Assembly: GCF_014217835.1 (NCBI RefSeq)
Contig: NZ_CP055263.1
Span: 5,700,083-5,764,082 of the forward strand
DNA: 64,000 nt
Reading direction: 5' to 3'
Source: Metabacillus sp. KUDC1714
GTDB taxonomy: Bacteria > Bacillota > Bacilli > Bacillales > Bacillaceae
Below are positions 40,396 to 49,135 of this stretch, piece by piece. A model generated the notes under the pieces. It ran no database searches, had not been told where the DNA came from, and saw only the letters and a list, made by a program, of their open reading frames with translations. A program made the position numbers and the translations under genes. Every line of letters starts with the position of its first letter. Position 1 is the stretch's first letter.

Positions 40396-41559
40396 TTAGC
40401 TAGACTTTGTAAAATCCCCCATTACCCGTTTAAATAACTGCCACCAGCTCGCTTCTGAAATATCTTTTTCGGCTACTAATTTGCTTTCAGCCAGAATTTT
40501 GTCATCTTTCTTTAATTGAAGAGAACCTAGCTCATCACCTTTTTCAATAGGTGCTTTCACATCTTTTTTCATCACAATCTCTTGAGTCACATCATCCACA
40601 TTTTCACCCTTTTTAGTAAGGACTGAAATTGGCTCAGATGTCATTAAGTTTGCTTCTTTTTCACTACCCTTACTTACATTCACCTTTGTTAAAACATGAT
40701 CTTTTTCAAATAGAGGATGTGTTTGATACTGACTAAATGCATAATCTAGCATTTTTGTTACTTGTGCATTACGGTCTTTCGGTGTATCTGCTCCAAAAAC
40801 AACTGCAATTACACGCATATTATCTTTTTTTGCAGTTGCCGTTAAGCAATACTTCGCTTCATTTGTAAACCCAGTTTTCACTCCATCAACACCTGGATAA
40901 AACTTAACAAGGCGATTCGTATTAACTAGCCAGAATTTCTTGTCAGTTCCTTCTCGTAAATAATCCTCATATTTACCGGTAAATTTCGTAATTTCTTCAT
41001 ACTTTAATAATTCTTTTGCCATTAAAGCCATGTCATGAGCTGAGCTATAATGGTCAGGCTCAGGCAAACCTGTCGGATTTTTAAAATGAGTATTTTTTAA
41101 GCCTAGCTCTTCTACTTTCTTGTTCATCATATTTACAAACTGTTCTGTAGAGCCTGCTATTTTTTCAGCCATTGCAACTGAAGCATCATTTCCCGATCCA
41201 ATCGCAATACCTTTTAACATTTGCTCGACAGTCATTTCTTCTCCGGCCTCTAAGAAAATCTGCGAACCGCCCATTGAAGCAGCATATTCACTTGTACGAA
41301 CTTTTTCATCCCATTTAATTTGATTATTTTCGAGCGATTCCATAATTAATAGCATCGTCATTATTTTTGTCATACTTGCTGGAGGCAGCTTTTCATCACT
41401 ATTTTTATCGTACAAAATCGTTCCCGTATCTCGTTCGATTAAAACAGCTGACTTCGCTTTATCTGCAAGTTCGACAGTTGTAGATTCTTTGGCAAATGCC
41501 ACTGGTGTGACAGAAATAAGCATTGCTATAAGCGTAAAACAAGAAAGTATCCGTTTCAT
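40396..41559 (-). CDS. dacF: D,D-carboxypeptidase DacF
   Basis: A forespore penicillin-binding carboxypeptidase of 387 residues: signal peptide (about 1-23, AFA-KE), SMTK (S62, K65), SGN in IGSGNDASVA, KTG in GVKTGFT, and a C-terminal amphipathic anchor. It regulates cortex cross-linking together with DacB. The open frame begins at 41586, but GGAGGG eight bases before the ATG at 41559 fixes the start. It lies immediately upstream of spoIIA. Confidence 0.94.
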   Translation of the reverse strand: MKRILSCFTLIAMLISVTPVAFAKESTTVELADKAKSAVLIERDTGTILYDKNSDEKLPPASMTKIMTMLLIMESLENNQIKWDEKVRTSEYAASMGGSQIFLEAGEEMTVEQMLKGIAIGSGNDASVAMAEKIAGSTEQFVNMMNKKVEELGLKNTHFKNPTGLPEPDHYSSAHDMALMAKELLKYEEITKFTGKYEDYLREGTDKKFWLVNTNRLVKFYPGVDGVKTGFTNEAKYCLTATAKKDNMRVIAVVFGADTPKDRNAQVTKMLDYAFSQYQTHPLFEKDHVLTKVNVSKGSEKEANLMTSEPISVLTKKGENVDDVTQEIVMKKDVKAPIEKGDELGSLQLKKDDKILAESKLVAEKDISEASWWQLFKRVMGDFTKSS

Positions 41560-41659
41560 TTCATAAGCCCTCCATTCTTTATACATCCATTTTTTCCATT
41601 TGGAGGGAAATTATACTAGGGTGGAGGAAAGATTTTTTATAGGTAGTTATTCTATTGAA

Positions 41660-41680
41660 ATGTGATAACGCTTATCACAT
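41660..41680. promoter_or_regulatory. Palindromic operator candidate, cre-like
   Basis: ATGTGATAA and TTATCACAT flank a three-base centre CGC, a perfect nine-base inverted repeat about 100 bases upstream of dacF. It resembles a CcpA catabolite-responsive element but has one extra base compared with the 14-base consensus. The binding protein is unknown. Confidence 0.4.
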
Positions 41681-41738
41681 GTGCTACCAGTAACCTTGAA
41701 ATTTAAAGATGAAAGAATCTTATAGGAGGTTGTACGAG

Positions 41739-41789
41739 ATGAGAATTGGTCTCTTCTTTTTGCCACTTTGGTGCATCTTTCCCTCTTAA
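41739..41789 (+). CDS. Possible 16-residue peptide (uncertain)
   Basis: ATG at 41739 is preceded by AGGAGG nine bases upstream and encodes MRIGLFFLPLWCIFPS before TAA. It is hydrophobic, like a very small membrane or leader peptide. No matching family is known to me and no clear promoter is seen, so it may be fortuitous. Confidence 0.3.
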   Translation: MRIGLFFLPLWCIFPS

Positions 41790-41920
41790 TTTTGCGCCAC
41801 TTTTGCACTAGTTGCGTCTATTCGGGCTTTGATCGCTTCTTTTCTATTTGAGTTGTTTTTTTGAAAATTTGACTTGTCTTTTCTCTTTTTATTAACTTGT
41901 ATTAAGTCCACACTTAAAAA

Positions 41921-41941
41921 CCACAGCCCATTAGGCTGTGG
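41921..41941 (-). terminator. Terminator of the deoB-punA-pdp operon
   Basis: CCACAGCC pairs exactly with GGCTGTGG across a five-base loop, followed by TTTTTAAG on the minus strand. Confidence 0.88.
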
Positions 41942-41959
41942 TCAATTCAATAAATCCCG

Positions 41960-43261
41960 CTATTCCACCGTGGCATAAATCAATTTCGGTGCTTTTACCT
42001 CACTACTGGATATCGATATGCTACTATACAACTTGTTCATCACGTCATCTATATTTTCTTGGTTGCTGTGAATCGTAACAAGAGATTCACCTTTTTTAAC
42101 AAAGTCACCAATTTTTTTATTTAATATTAAGCCAACTGCTAAATCAATTTGTGATTCTTTTGTTGCACGTCCTGCTCCGAGTAGCATGGCTGCAGTTCCA
42201 ACTGAGTCAGCAATAATCTCAGAAACGTAGCCTTCTTGTTCTGCCTCTAGTTCAACGATAAACTTCGCTTGTGGTAGAGTATCTGGATGATCAACAACAG
42301 ATCCATCTCCACCTTGCGCTTCTAAAAATATTTTCAGTGTTTTCAGTGCATCTCCGTTGCTCATGACTTCCACAAGCATTGATCGAGCTTCATCTAGTGT
42401 CTTTGCTTTTTCAGCTAAGAGGACCATGTAGCTACCTAGTGTTAAACAAAGCTCTTCCAAGTCTGTTGGTCCTTTTCCACTTAAGGTATCAATTGCTTCT
42501 TTTACTTCTAGTGCATTGCCAATTGCGTATCCTAATGGCTGGCTCATATCAGAAATAACGGCCATTGTTCTCCGACCAACTAAATTTCCAATGTCAACCA
42601 TTGCTTTGGCAAGTTCTTTTGAATCCTCTAGATCTTTCATGAACGCACCGGCGCCCGTTTTTACATCTAATACGATGGCATCTGCACCTGCTGCAATTTT
42701 TTTACTCATGATGGAGCTTGCAATGAGTGGAATGCTATTTACCGTTGCTGTAACATCACGTAATCCATATAGCTTTTTATCAGCCGGGGTAAGGTTCCCA
42801 CTTTGACCGATTACAGCGATTTTGTTTTTATTCACTAGCTCAATAAATTGTTTATTTTCTATTTCTACGTGAAAGCCAGGTACGGATTCTAGTTTATCGA
42901 TTGTACCGCCTGTATGACCTAAACCACGTCCTGACATTTTTGCAACGGGCACACCGACTGCAGCTACTAATGGGCCTAATACAAGTGTTGTAGTATCACC
43001 AACTCCACCTGTACTGTGCTTATCCACTTTAATTCCTTGAATTTCACTTAAATCGATTGTGTCACCGGAATGGACCATGGCCATTGTTAGCTCTGCACGC
43101 TCATTGTCTGTCATACCTTGGAAATAAACAGCCATTGTAAAAGCACTCATTTGATAATCTGGAATATCACCAGAAGTATAGGCTTTAATGATATGATGGA
43201 TTTCTTCTTTTGTTAATTCTTGGCCATCTCTTTTTTTCTCAATTAAATCAACCATTCTCAT
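41960..43261 (-). CDS. pdp: Pyrimidine-nucleoside phosphorylase Pdp
   Basis: It phosphorolyses uridine, deoxyuridine and thymidine to base plus (deoxy)ribose 1-phosphate. The 433 residues show the family's [41 protein letters not shown] and VKTGAGAFM blocks. The open frame starts at 43273, but AAAGGTG before the ATG at 43261 supports the shorter form. It is last in deoB-punA-pdp, so the operon handles both purine and pyrimidine nucleosides. Confidence 0.95.
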   Translation of the reverse strand: MRMVDLIEKKRDGQELTKEEIHHIIKAYTSGDIPDYQMSAFTMAVYFQGMTDNERAELTMAMVHSGDTIDLSEIQGIKVDKHSTGGVGDTTTLVLGPLVAAVGVPVAKMSGRGLGHTGGTIDKLESVPGFHVEIENKQFIELVNKNKIAVIGQSGNLTPADKKLYGLRDVTATVNSIPLIASSIMSKKIAAGADAIVLDVKTGAGAFMKDLEDSKELAKAMVDIGNLVGRRTMAVISDMSQPLGYAIGNALEVKEAIDTLSGKGPTDLEELCLTLGSYMVLLAEKAKTLDEARSMLVEVMSNGDALKTLKIFLEAQGGDGSVVDHPDTLPQAKFIVELEAEQEGYVSEIIADSVGTAAMLLGAGRATKESQIDLAVGLILNKKIGDFVKKGESLVTIHSNQENIDDVMNKLYSSISISSSEVKAPKLIYATVE

Positions 43262-43281
43262 AGATAATCTCACCTTTATTT

Positions 43282-44109
43282 TTAGTTTGATGACTGGATC
43301 TTCTCTACGATACTTTTTACTAATTTTAAAAAGTTGACACGCACTTTATCCGTGGTTTCGATCACTTCGTCATGCGATAGAGGTTGATCTAAAATACCTG
43401 CAGCCATATTGGAAATACAGGATATACCTAATACATTTAGTCCTGCATGTCTAGCGATGATGACCTCTGGTACCGTTGACATACCGACTGCATCTCCTCC
43501 TAATGTACGAAGGGCGCGTACTTCTGCAGGAGTTTCATAGGATGGTCCAGTATTACCAACATATACTCCTTCTTGAAGCTTAATATTAAGCTCATTAGCA
43601 ATATTTTTTGCCATATCTCGAAGCTTTCTATTGTAACTCTCTGACATATCTGGGAAACGAACTCCTATATTAGCGTTATTTGGCCCAATCAAAGGATTTG
43701 TCCCCATATTATTAATATGATCGGTGATTAACATTAAATCGCCAGCTTCGAAGGACTCATTAATTCCCCCTGCTGCATTTGTGACGATTAAAGTTTCAAC
43801 TCCAAGCTCTTTCATCACTCGAACTGGTGCTGTTACTTTGTCTAAACTATATCCCTCATAAAAATGGAAGCGGCCTTGCATTGCAATTACTTTTGCTTCC
43901 TTAAGTGTTCCTATTACAAGTTGACCTGCGTGTCCTTCAACTGTTGATACTGGAAAATTCGGGATTTCATTGTATGGAATCTTTACAGGGTTTTCGATTT
44001 CATCTGCTAATACTCCTAAACCTGAGCCTAAAATCAGACCGATTTTTGGTGTATCCTCGTATTTCGATTTCACATAACTCGCAGCTTCTTTAATTGCATC
44101 GTAATTCAT
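43282..44109 (-). CDS. punA: Purine nucleoside phosphorylase PunA (PupG)
   Basis: A trimeric-type purine nucleoside phosphorylase of 275 residues with [15 protein letters not shown] (phosphate site), [18 protein letters not shown] and [13 protein letters not shown]. It releases hypoxanthine or guanine and (deoxy)ribose 1-phosphate. It lies ten bases after deoB and 20 before pdp. Confidence 0.96.
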   Translation of the reverse strand: MNYDAIKEAASYVKSKYEDTPKIGLILGSGLGVLADEIENPVKIPYNEIPNFPVSTVEGHAGQLVIGTLKEAKVIAMQGRFHFYEGYSLDKVTAPVRVMKELGVETLIVTNAAGGINESFEAGDLMLITDHINNMGTNPLIGPNNANIGVRFPDMSESYNRKLRDMAKNIANELNIKLQEGVYVGNTGPSYETPAEVRALRTLGGDAVGMSTVPEVIIARHAGLNVLGISCISNMAAGILDQPLSHDEVIETTDKVRVNFLKLVKSIVEKIQSSN

Positions 44110-44119
44110 ATGTATCCTC

Positions 44120-45304
44120 CTATTCTAAATCTGCTAAAAAGCTTTTTCCGAATGCAGGCATTTTTACTGCAAAATTATCAGCAATGGTTGCCCCAATATC
44201 AGCAAACGTCTCTCTTATTTGCAGCTCTTTACCTATTTTTAAACGCGGACTATAAACCAGTAATGGAACATATTCCCTTGTATGATCTGTTCCGTGGTGA
44301 ATAGGATCATTGCCATGGTCTGCTGTGATAATTAAAAGATCTTGTTCCGTTAATTTGTCAAGGACTTCTGTTAATCTTGCATCAAATTCTTCTAGCGCTT
44401 TACCGTATCCAGCGGGATCACGACGGTGACCATATAATGCATCAAAATCTACTAAGTTTACAAAACTAATACCAGTAAAATCTATACCAACAGTATCATT
44501 TAGCTTATCCATGCCATCCATATTGGATTTTGTTCGTAATGATTTTGTGATTCCTTCACCATCATAAATATCAGAAATCTTCCCGATAGACAAAACATCA
44601 TATCCACTATCTTTTAGCTCATTCATGACTGTCCGATCAAAAGGTTTTAAGGCATAGTCATGACGATTTGCAGTTCGTGTGAATTCCCCAGGATTACCTA
44701 GGAATGGACGAGCAATTATACGTCCTACCATATATTTTTCATCTAATGTCATTTCACGTGCTAGTTCACATATTTTATATAGTTCATCTAGTGGAACAAT
44801 TTCCTCATGTGCAGCAATTTGCAAGACTGAGTCTGCAGATGTATACACAATTAATGCCCCTGTATTTATATGCTCTTCGCCTAATTCATCTAATATTTCC
44901 GTTCCTGATGCAGGCTTATTACCAATAATTTTACGACCCGTTTTTTCTTCTAATTCGTTGATAAGTTCTGGTGGGAAACCATCTGGAAAGACTCTGAAGG
45001 GTTGCTTTATATTAAGCCCCATAATCTCCCAATGCCCGGTCATTGTATCTTTGCCATTCGATGCTTCCTGCATTTTTGTATAAAAAGCTAGTGGCTGTTC
45101 TTGTTTTGGTATTCCGTTAATTTCACGAATATTACTTAGACCTAGCTTAGCCATATTAGGCATATTTAGCCCACCCATATGTTCTGCTATGTGTCCAAGC
45201 GTGTCTGAGCCAAGGTCGTTAAACTTGTCTGCATCTGGAGCTTCTCCAATGCCAACTGAATCCATCACAATTAAAAAAATTCGTTTATATGTATAATTTG
45301 CCAT
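44120..45304 (-). CDS. deoB: Phosphopentomutase DeoB
   Basis: It interconverts (deoxy)ribose 1- and 5-phosphate, feeding nucleoside sugars into central metabolism. The 394-residue alkaline-phosphatase-superfamily enzyme has metal ligands in [22 protein letters not shown] (catalytic Thr) and ITADHGNDP...HTREYVP. The open frame begins at 45397, but AAGGAGG before the ATG at 45304 gives the normal length. It heads the operon with a clear promoter and operator candidate upstream. Confidence 0.96.
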   Translation of the reverse strand: MANYTYKRIFLIVMDSVGIGEAPDADKFNDLGSDTLGHIAEHMGGLNMPNMAKLGLSNIREINGIPKQEQPLAFYTKMQEASNGKDTMTGHWEIMGLNIKQPFRVFPDGFPPELINELEEKTGRKIIGNKPASGTEILDELGEEHINTGALIVYTSADSVLQIAAHEEIVPLDELYKICELAREMTLDEKYMVGRIIARPFLGNPGEFTRTANRHDYALKPFDRTVMNELKDSGYDVLSIGKISDIYDGEGITKSLRTKSNMDGMDKLNDTVGIDFTGISFVNLVDFDALYGHRRDPAGYGKALEEFDARLTEVLDKLTEQDLLIITADHGNDPIHHGTDHTREYVPLLVYSPRLKIGKELQIRETFADIGATIADNFAVKMPAFGKSFLADLE

Positions 45305-45379
45305 GCAAATCCTCCTTCTTTCATATTCTCTTAACTTACTGTTCCCTAATAACACTATATTCAATTCGAAAATGAGAAC

Positions 45380-45397
45380 TTGTCGGAAGTCTGACAA
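45380..45397. promoter_or_regulatory. Inverted-repeat operator candidate downstream of the deoB promoter
   Basis: TTGTCGGAAGTCTGACAA: eight-base arms with one mismatch and a two-base spacer. It lies about ten bases after the predicted transcription start of deoB, a classic repressor position. The regulator is unknown. Confidence 0.55.
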
Positions 45398-45412
45398 CTA
45401 AACCATGTCTCT

Positions 45413-45442
45413 ATTATAAACCCCTTACATGAACATTGACAA
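45413..45442 (-). promoter_or_regulatory. Sigma-A promoter of the deoB operon
   Basis: On the minus strand TTGTCA (45442-45437), an 18-base spacer, and a consensus TATAAT (45418-45413), about 110 bases before the deoB ATG. Confidence 0.8.
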
Positions 45443-45510
45443 CTTTTAAGGAGTAAATTCAATTTTCTATTCTTTTTCAAAGCATTGATCTATTTCCTGC
45501 TTAACGATAA

Positions 45511-45537
45511 AAAAGCATCTCCACAAATGTGTGATGC
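45511..45537 (-). terminator. Terminator after xerD
   Basis: On the minus strand GCATC...GATGC with inner CACA/TGTG pairing, followed by six T residues. It lies between the xerD stop and the deoB promoter, so the two units are separate. Confidence 0.85.
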
Positions 45538-45541
45538 CTCG

Positions 45542-46435
45542 TTAAGCCCTAGGATGAAATTGATTATAAACATCCTTTAATCTAGCTTTTGTTACATGTG
45601 TATAAATTTGAGTTGTTGAAATATCTGCATGCCCGAGCATTTCTTGAACAGCTCTTAAATCTGCACCGTTCTCAAGTAAATGTGTTGCAAAGGAATGTCT
45701 TAAAGTATGTGGTGTGAGCTCTTTATTCACATTTGCTTCTAGTGCTATTTTCTTTAGATTTTTCCAAAAGCCTTGCCTAGTAATTCGTTTTCCGTGATGA
45801 TTGACGAAGAGAGCTTCAGTTGGCTGCTTTGCATTTAATAATTTTGGTCTTCCCTTTTCAATATAATTGGTAATGACCTCAGTTGCTGTTCGACCAATTG
45901 GAACAATTCGTTCTTTATTCCCTTTTCCATAACATCGAATAAATCCCATTGTTAAATGAACATCTGTTAGGTTAAGATTAATCATCTCGCTTACTCGAAT
46001 TCCAGTGGCATATAAAAGCTCAAGCATTGCTTTATCTCGATAGCCAAACGGAGTTGTAAGCTTTGGTGTATCAAGCAGCATTTCCACCTCTTGTAAAGAG
46101 AGGATTTTAGGTAAATTCCGTTCTAATTGTGGAGACTCAATTAATACAGATGGATCCTGGTCTGCTTGCTTTTCTCTTAGCAAAAATTGATGAAGCGAGC
46201 GTATGGATGCTGTATGTCTCGCAATCGTTTTACTTGATTTCCCAGCTTCTTTTAAGGATTTTAAGAATTGAATAATATGAAGACGTGTGACATCATTAAA
46301 TGTTTTAATTTGTTGATTTTCCGTTAAATGCTTTTGATAACTTTTTAAATCTCTTTCATAAGATACGATAGTGTTATTGGATAAACCTCGTTCTACTATT
46401 AAATAGTGGATAAAATCTTTTATTTGATCCTTCAA
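45542..46435 (-). CDS. xerD: Site-specific tyrosine recombinase XerD (RipX)
   Basis: A 297-residue recombinase: N-terminal SAM-like core-binding domain (about 1-88) and catalytic domain with R147 (ATGIRVSE), K171, H243-x-x-R246 ([10 protein letters not shown]), H269 and nucleophile Y278 (TTQIYTH). With a second Xer protein it resolves chromosome dimers at dif. It follows yqzK by seven bases. The position downstream of fur and yqzK is that of B. subtilis ripX. Confidence 0.96.
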   Translation of the reverse strand: MKDQIKDFIHYLIVERGLSNNTIVSYERDLKSYQKHLTENQQIKTFNDVTRLHIIQFLKSLKEAGKSSKTIARHTASIRSLHQFLLREKQADQDPSVLIESPQLERNLPKILSLQEVEMLLDTPKLTTPFGYRDKAMLELLYATGIRVSEMINLNLTDVHLTMGFIRCYGKGNKERIVPIGRTATEVITNYIEKGRPKLLNAKQPTEALFVNHHGKRITRQGFWKNLKKIALEANVNKELTPHTLRHSFATHLLENGADLRAVQEMLGHADISTTQIYTHVTKARLKDVYNQFHPRA

Positions 46436-46441
46436 AATCGT

Positions 46442-46669
46442 CTACTCCCCATTGTCAATAAAGAACATTAATCTGTTAAACCAGCTTTCTTCCTCATTGT
46501 TAACCATGTTTGTTACTTTTAAGGCAGCTCCTTCTGGCTGATCATATCGATGTAATTCCTGATACTCTAAGTTCACCCAAATGATAGCATAATAGAATAA
46601 AATCGTAAATCCAGTGAATAAAATAAATACCTTTAACATATCTCTAACCGTCTTTAACCAGCGAATCAT
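46442..46669 (-). CDS. yqzK: YqzK, small DUF4227 membrane protein
   Basis: A 75-residue protein with one N-terminal membrane helix (about 13-33) and a hydrophilic remainder (YDQPEGAALKV). It matches the DUF4227 family by length, layout and position directly before xerD, and is presumably co-transcribed with it. The function is unknown. Confidence 0.82.
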   Translation of the reverse strand: MIRWLKTVRDMLKVFILFTGFTILFYYAIIWVNLEYQELHRYDQPEGAALKVTNMVNNEEESWFNRLMFFIDNGE

Positions 46670-47113
46670 AAGGAACCTCCAACTCTATTCGGTGATTTAC
46701 TCCGCCCAAAACGAAGATTGTCAATAAATTGCTTTTAGTCTATTTGATTTTGAAGGATCATACGTTAACGAGGAGTTTTTATTATCGTTTTGGAAATTAT
46801 AAAATTTTTGTACTGTGGATAAGCGCTTTTACATCCAGCTCCAGCGCCTAGCCCCTCTAGGGTCTAGCCAATTTAGTATTGAAGGCAAAGAGCGCCTTCT
46901 ATTCTAAATCGTCTTATTTGCCCTAGGCTGAACGAGGCGCTTGCGCTTTTGTACTGATTATTAGAAGATATGCCAAAAAGGACAAACTTTATACATCATT
47001 TTTATTTTTTTGTTAATCTTTAAACATGATTTTTCATGTACTAAATAAAGAGCTATTGCTGGATATAGAAGCAATTTTCCAAATTTTAATGTATTTAAAG
47101 TTTTGTAAACGAC
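46670..47113. other. Intergenic region between yqzK and fur
   Basis: About 440 bases without a coding frame having start signals. It includes a full-length dispersed repeat at 46831-46951; the remainder is AT-rich with no clear structure. Confidence 0.6.
46831..46951 (-). repeat. Dispersed intergenic repeat, full-length copy (about 120 bp)
   Basis: On the minus strand it starts CAAAAGCGCAAGCGCC and ends AGGGGCTAGGCGCTGGAGCT, with a less conserved middle. A copy in the opposite orientation is at 60571-60689 and partial copies at 29625-29645, 54267-54310, 54589-54615, 54655-54680 and 62378-62409. Confidence 0.75.
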
Positions 47114-47141
47114 AAAAAAAGCCTAACTATGTATGTTAGAC
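47114..47141 (-). terminator. Terminator after fur
   Basis: On the minus strand GTCTAAC pairs with GTTAGGC (one mismatch) across a seven-base loop, followed by seven T residues. Confidence 0.8.
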
Positions 47142-47145
47142 TCTG

Positions 47146-47622
47146 TTACTCATCATTATTAGGCTCTTGTTGTTCGTTTTGCGCCTTTTCCTGACATTTC
47201 ACACATATTCCGTGAAATGTTAGGCGGTGATCTTTTATTTTAAAATTCCATTTACTTTCAACGATTTCTTCAACATCTTCTAGTAAATCTTCTTCAATTT
47301 CAGCTACAGAACCACATTCAATACATACTAAATGGTGGTGAAAATGTGCTGCTCCTTCTTTACGAAGATCGTATCTAGATACACCATCACCAAAGTTTAT
47401 TTTATCGACAACTTTTAATTCAGTTAATAATTCCAAAGTACGATATACTGTTGCTAGTCCAATTTCGGGTGCTTTTTCTTTTACGAGAAGGTACACATCT
47501 TCAGCACTTAAGTGATCTTCTTCATTTTCTAGTAATACCCGAACAGTTGCTTCACGCTGCGGTGTTAGCTTATAGCTAGCAGAGTGCAGCTGCTTCTTGA
47601 TCCGATCAATGCGGTTTTCCAT
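47146..47622 (-). CDS. fur: Ferric uptake regulator Fur
   Basis: A 158-residue metal-sensing repressor. Winged-helix DNA-binding domain (about 1-85) with EIGLATVYRTLELL; metal site HFHHH (93-97); and two structural CxxC pairs (C100/C103 and C140/C143). Fur represses iron-uptake genes when Fe2+ is bound. PerR and Zur are paralogues; the very Bacillus-Fur-like N-terminus and location next to yqzK-xerD support Fur. A Fur/PerR-like box lies upstream at 47729-47743. Confidence 0.94.
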   Translation of the reverse strand: MENRIDRIKKQLHSASYKLTPQREATVRVLLENEEDHLSAEDVYLLVKEKAPEIGLATVYRTLELLTELKVVDKINFGDGVSRYDLRKEGAAHFHHHLVCIECGSVAEIEEDLLEDVEEIVESKWNFKIKDHRLTFHGICVKCQEKAQNEQQEPNNDE

Positions 47623-47728
47623 AACTACTTTTCCTCCCTCGCCGCGTTCCCAAAACTATTATATATCATTTGGAAGGAAAGTGTCCAACTAAAATCATTA
47701 CAATCTAATAAACATAATCTATATTAAT

Positions 47729-47743
47729 TAATAATAATTATTA
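47729..47743. promoter_or_regulatory. Fur/PerR-like box upstream of fur
   Basis: TAATAAT-A-ATTATTA is a perfect 7-1-7 inverted repeat. It differs from the PerR and Fur consensus half-sites (TTATAAT, TGATAAT) only at the second base. It overlaps the spoIIM stop codon, about 105 bases before fur. The very AT-rich setting raises the chance of coincidence. Confidence 0.45.
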
Positions 47744-48394
47744 TTTACTTACAAACTCTACTACATTTTTCATTAAAAATGGTGATGCGTAAGCTTCAAA
47801 CCCAGATGCTACTATAGCAAGAACTCCAATAAATAAAAACACGGTTACATACCGCATAAATAAAGAGAATGGGGCCTCTAAATTACTTGTTTTCTTTACG
47901 AATAGCTGTCTGATGATCTTTAACGTAAAGGCAATTGCAACGGAACACATAATGATAAAGGCTGGGATAAGCAGCACATTTTGCGGTAGTACTGTAACAA
48001 ATGAGAGTAAAAAGCCCTTTAATCCTAATTGATTCACTAAAAATCCGACTGTGAAACCAACGACCATACCTTTTATAAAAAGCATAACTAATATGACTGG
48101 TAGTCCAATGATTGAAATACCTAAGATCCACATTAAGCCTAAGTATTTTAAGTTATGAAAAAAACTTTGTTGGAACATATCTGTAGAACTTGCTACTTTC
48201 CCTTCAGCAACTTGTCCGAAAAATCGGTTTAAATAGTAGTATAAGTCTTCTTTTTGACTTAAGTTCATACTGTTTACAATAATCGCGCCAAAAATAACCC
48301 CCATTAGAAACAAAACAAACACAAACAGATATATTGAAGAATGCTCTTTAAGATGCTGCTTTATCATTGCACTGATTGGCAGTTGTCTACGCAT
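47741..48394 (-). CDS. spoIIM: Stage II sporulation protein M (SpoIIM)
   Basis: A membrane protein of 217 residues with about five helices, of the SpoIIM/DUF95 family. With SpoIID and SpoIIP it forms the engulfment complex that remodels septal peptidoglycan in the mother cell. The open frame extends to 48412, but GGGAGG seven bases before the ATG at 48394 supports the shorter start. It lies directly upstream of fur, as in other Bacillus. Confidence 0.93.
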   Translation of the reverse strand: MRRQLPISAMIKQHLKEHSSIYLFVFVLFLMGVIFGAIIVNSMNLSQKEDLYYYLNRFFGQVAEGKVASSTDMFQQSFFHNLKYLGLMWILGISIIGLPVILVMLFIKGMVVGFTVGFLVNQLGLKGFLLSFVTVLPQNVLLIPAFIIMCSVAIAFTLKIIRQLFVKKTSNLEAPFSLFMRYVTVFLFIGVLAIVASGFEAYASPFLMKNVVEFVSK

Positions 48395-48521
48395 ATTATT
48401 TCCTCCCGTCATTCACTTACTAGAGTATATGAGAGGATCACTATTCTATGACTCAAAAAGTTGGTTTTCTTTTCTAGTTTTCTATTATATACTTTTATAA
48501 AAATGAAGAGGATGTGTAGAA

Positions 48522-49082
48522 ATGAATCCTATTTTACTAGATTTCCCTTCTGAATTCACAACAAAACACCTACTCCTTCGCGCCCCTAAGTTTGGTGATG
48601 GCAAAGCAGTTAATTCGGCAATTCTTGCTTCGATTAACGAGTTAAAACAATGGCTACCTTTTGCACAGCAAGCTCCAACGCTTGAGGATACCGAAATAAA
48701 TACTAGAGAAGCAATCGCAAAATTTATTTCACGCGAAGATTTGCGCTTTCTTATATTTGATCGATTTACTGATCAGTTTATCGGGAGTACTGGCCTACAT
48801 AGAATAAATTGGGAGATACGTAGCTTTGAAATTGGTTACTGGATCGATTCAAGATTCAGTGGTAAAGGGTTCATGACAGAAGCTGTCCAAGGATTAATAT
48901 ATTTTGCTGAAACAGAACTTGCTGCTAAACGAATTGAAATTAGATGTGATTCAAATAATGTTAAAAGTCGAAATATACCTGAAAAATTAGGATTTACATT
49001 AGAGGGTACGTTTCATCATGACGCTCTGTCAGCAGATGGTACGTCACTGAGAGATACATCTGTGTTCGCTAAAATTATCTAA
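48522..49082 (+). CDS. RimJ/RimL-type GNAT N-acetyltransferase
   Basis: A 186-residue GNAT enzyme with the RimL layout: TKHLLLRAPKFGDGKAV at the N-terminus, FEIGYWIDSRFSGKGFMTEA (acetyl-CoA loop) near residue 105-125, and SRNIPEKLGFTLEG near the C-terminus. Relatives acetylate the N-terminal residue of ribosomal proteins or other amines; the acceptor here is unknown. It is alone on the plus strand between spoIIM and the EndoQ-like gene. Confidence 0.88.
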   Translation: MNPILLDFPSEFTTKHLLLRAPKFGDGKAVNSAILASINELKQWLPFAQQAPTLEDTEINTREAIAKFISREDLRFLIFDRFTDQFIGSTGLHRINWEIRSFEIGYWIDSRFSGKGFMTEAVQGLIYFAETELAAKRIEIRCDSNNVKSRNIPEKLGFTLEGTFHHDALSADGTSLRDTSVFAKII

Positions 49083-49135
49083 AGGAAATGAACTGATAGG
49101 GGGAAATACAAATAAGTACTTTTCCCCCATCTTCA

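Larger units (their letters stand above)
41560..41920. other. Intergenic region between pdp and dacF
   Basis: About 360 bases. It holds a palindrome at 41660-41680 and a very short frame with a good ribosome-binding site at 41739-41789 on the plus strand; both are listed separately. No other coding signal is seen. Confidence 0.6.
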
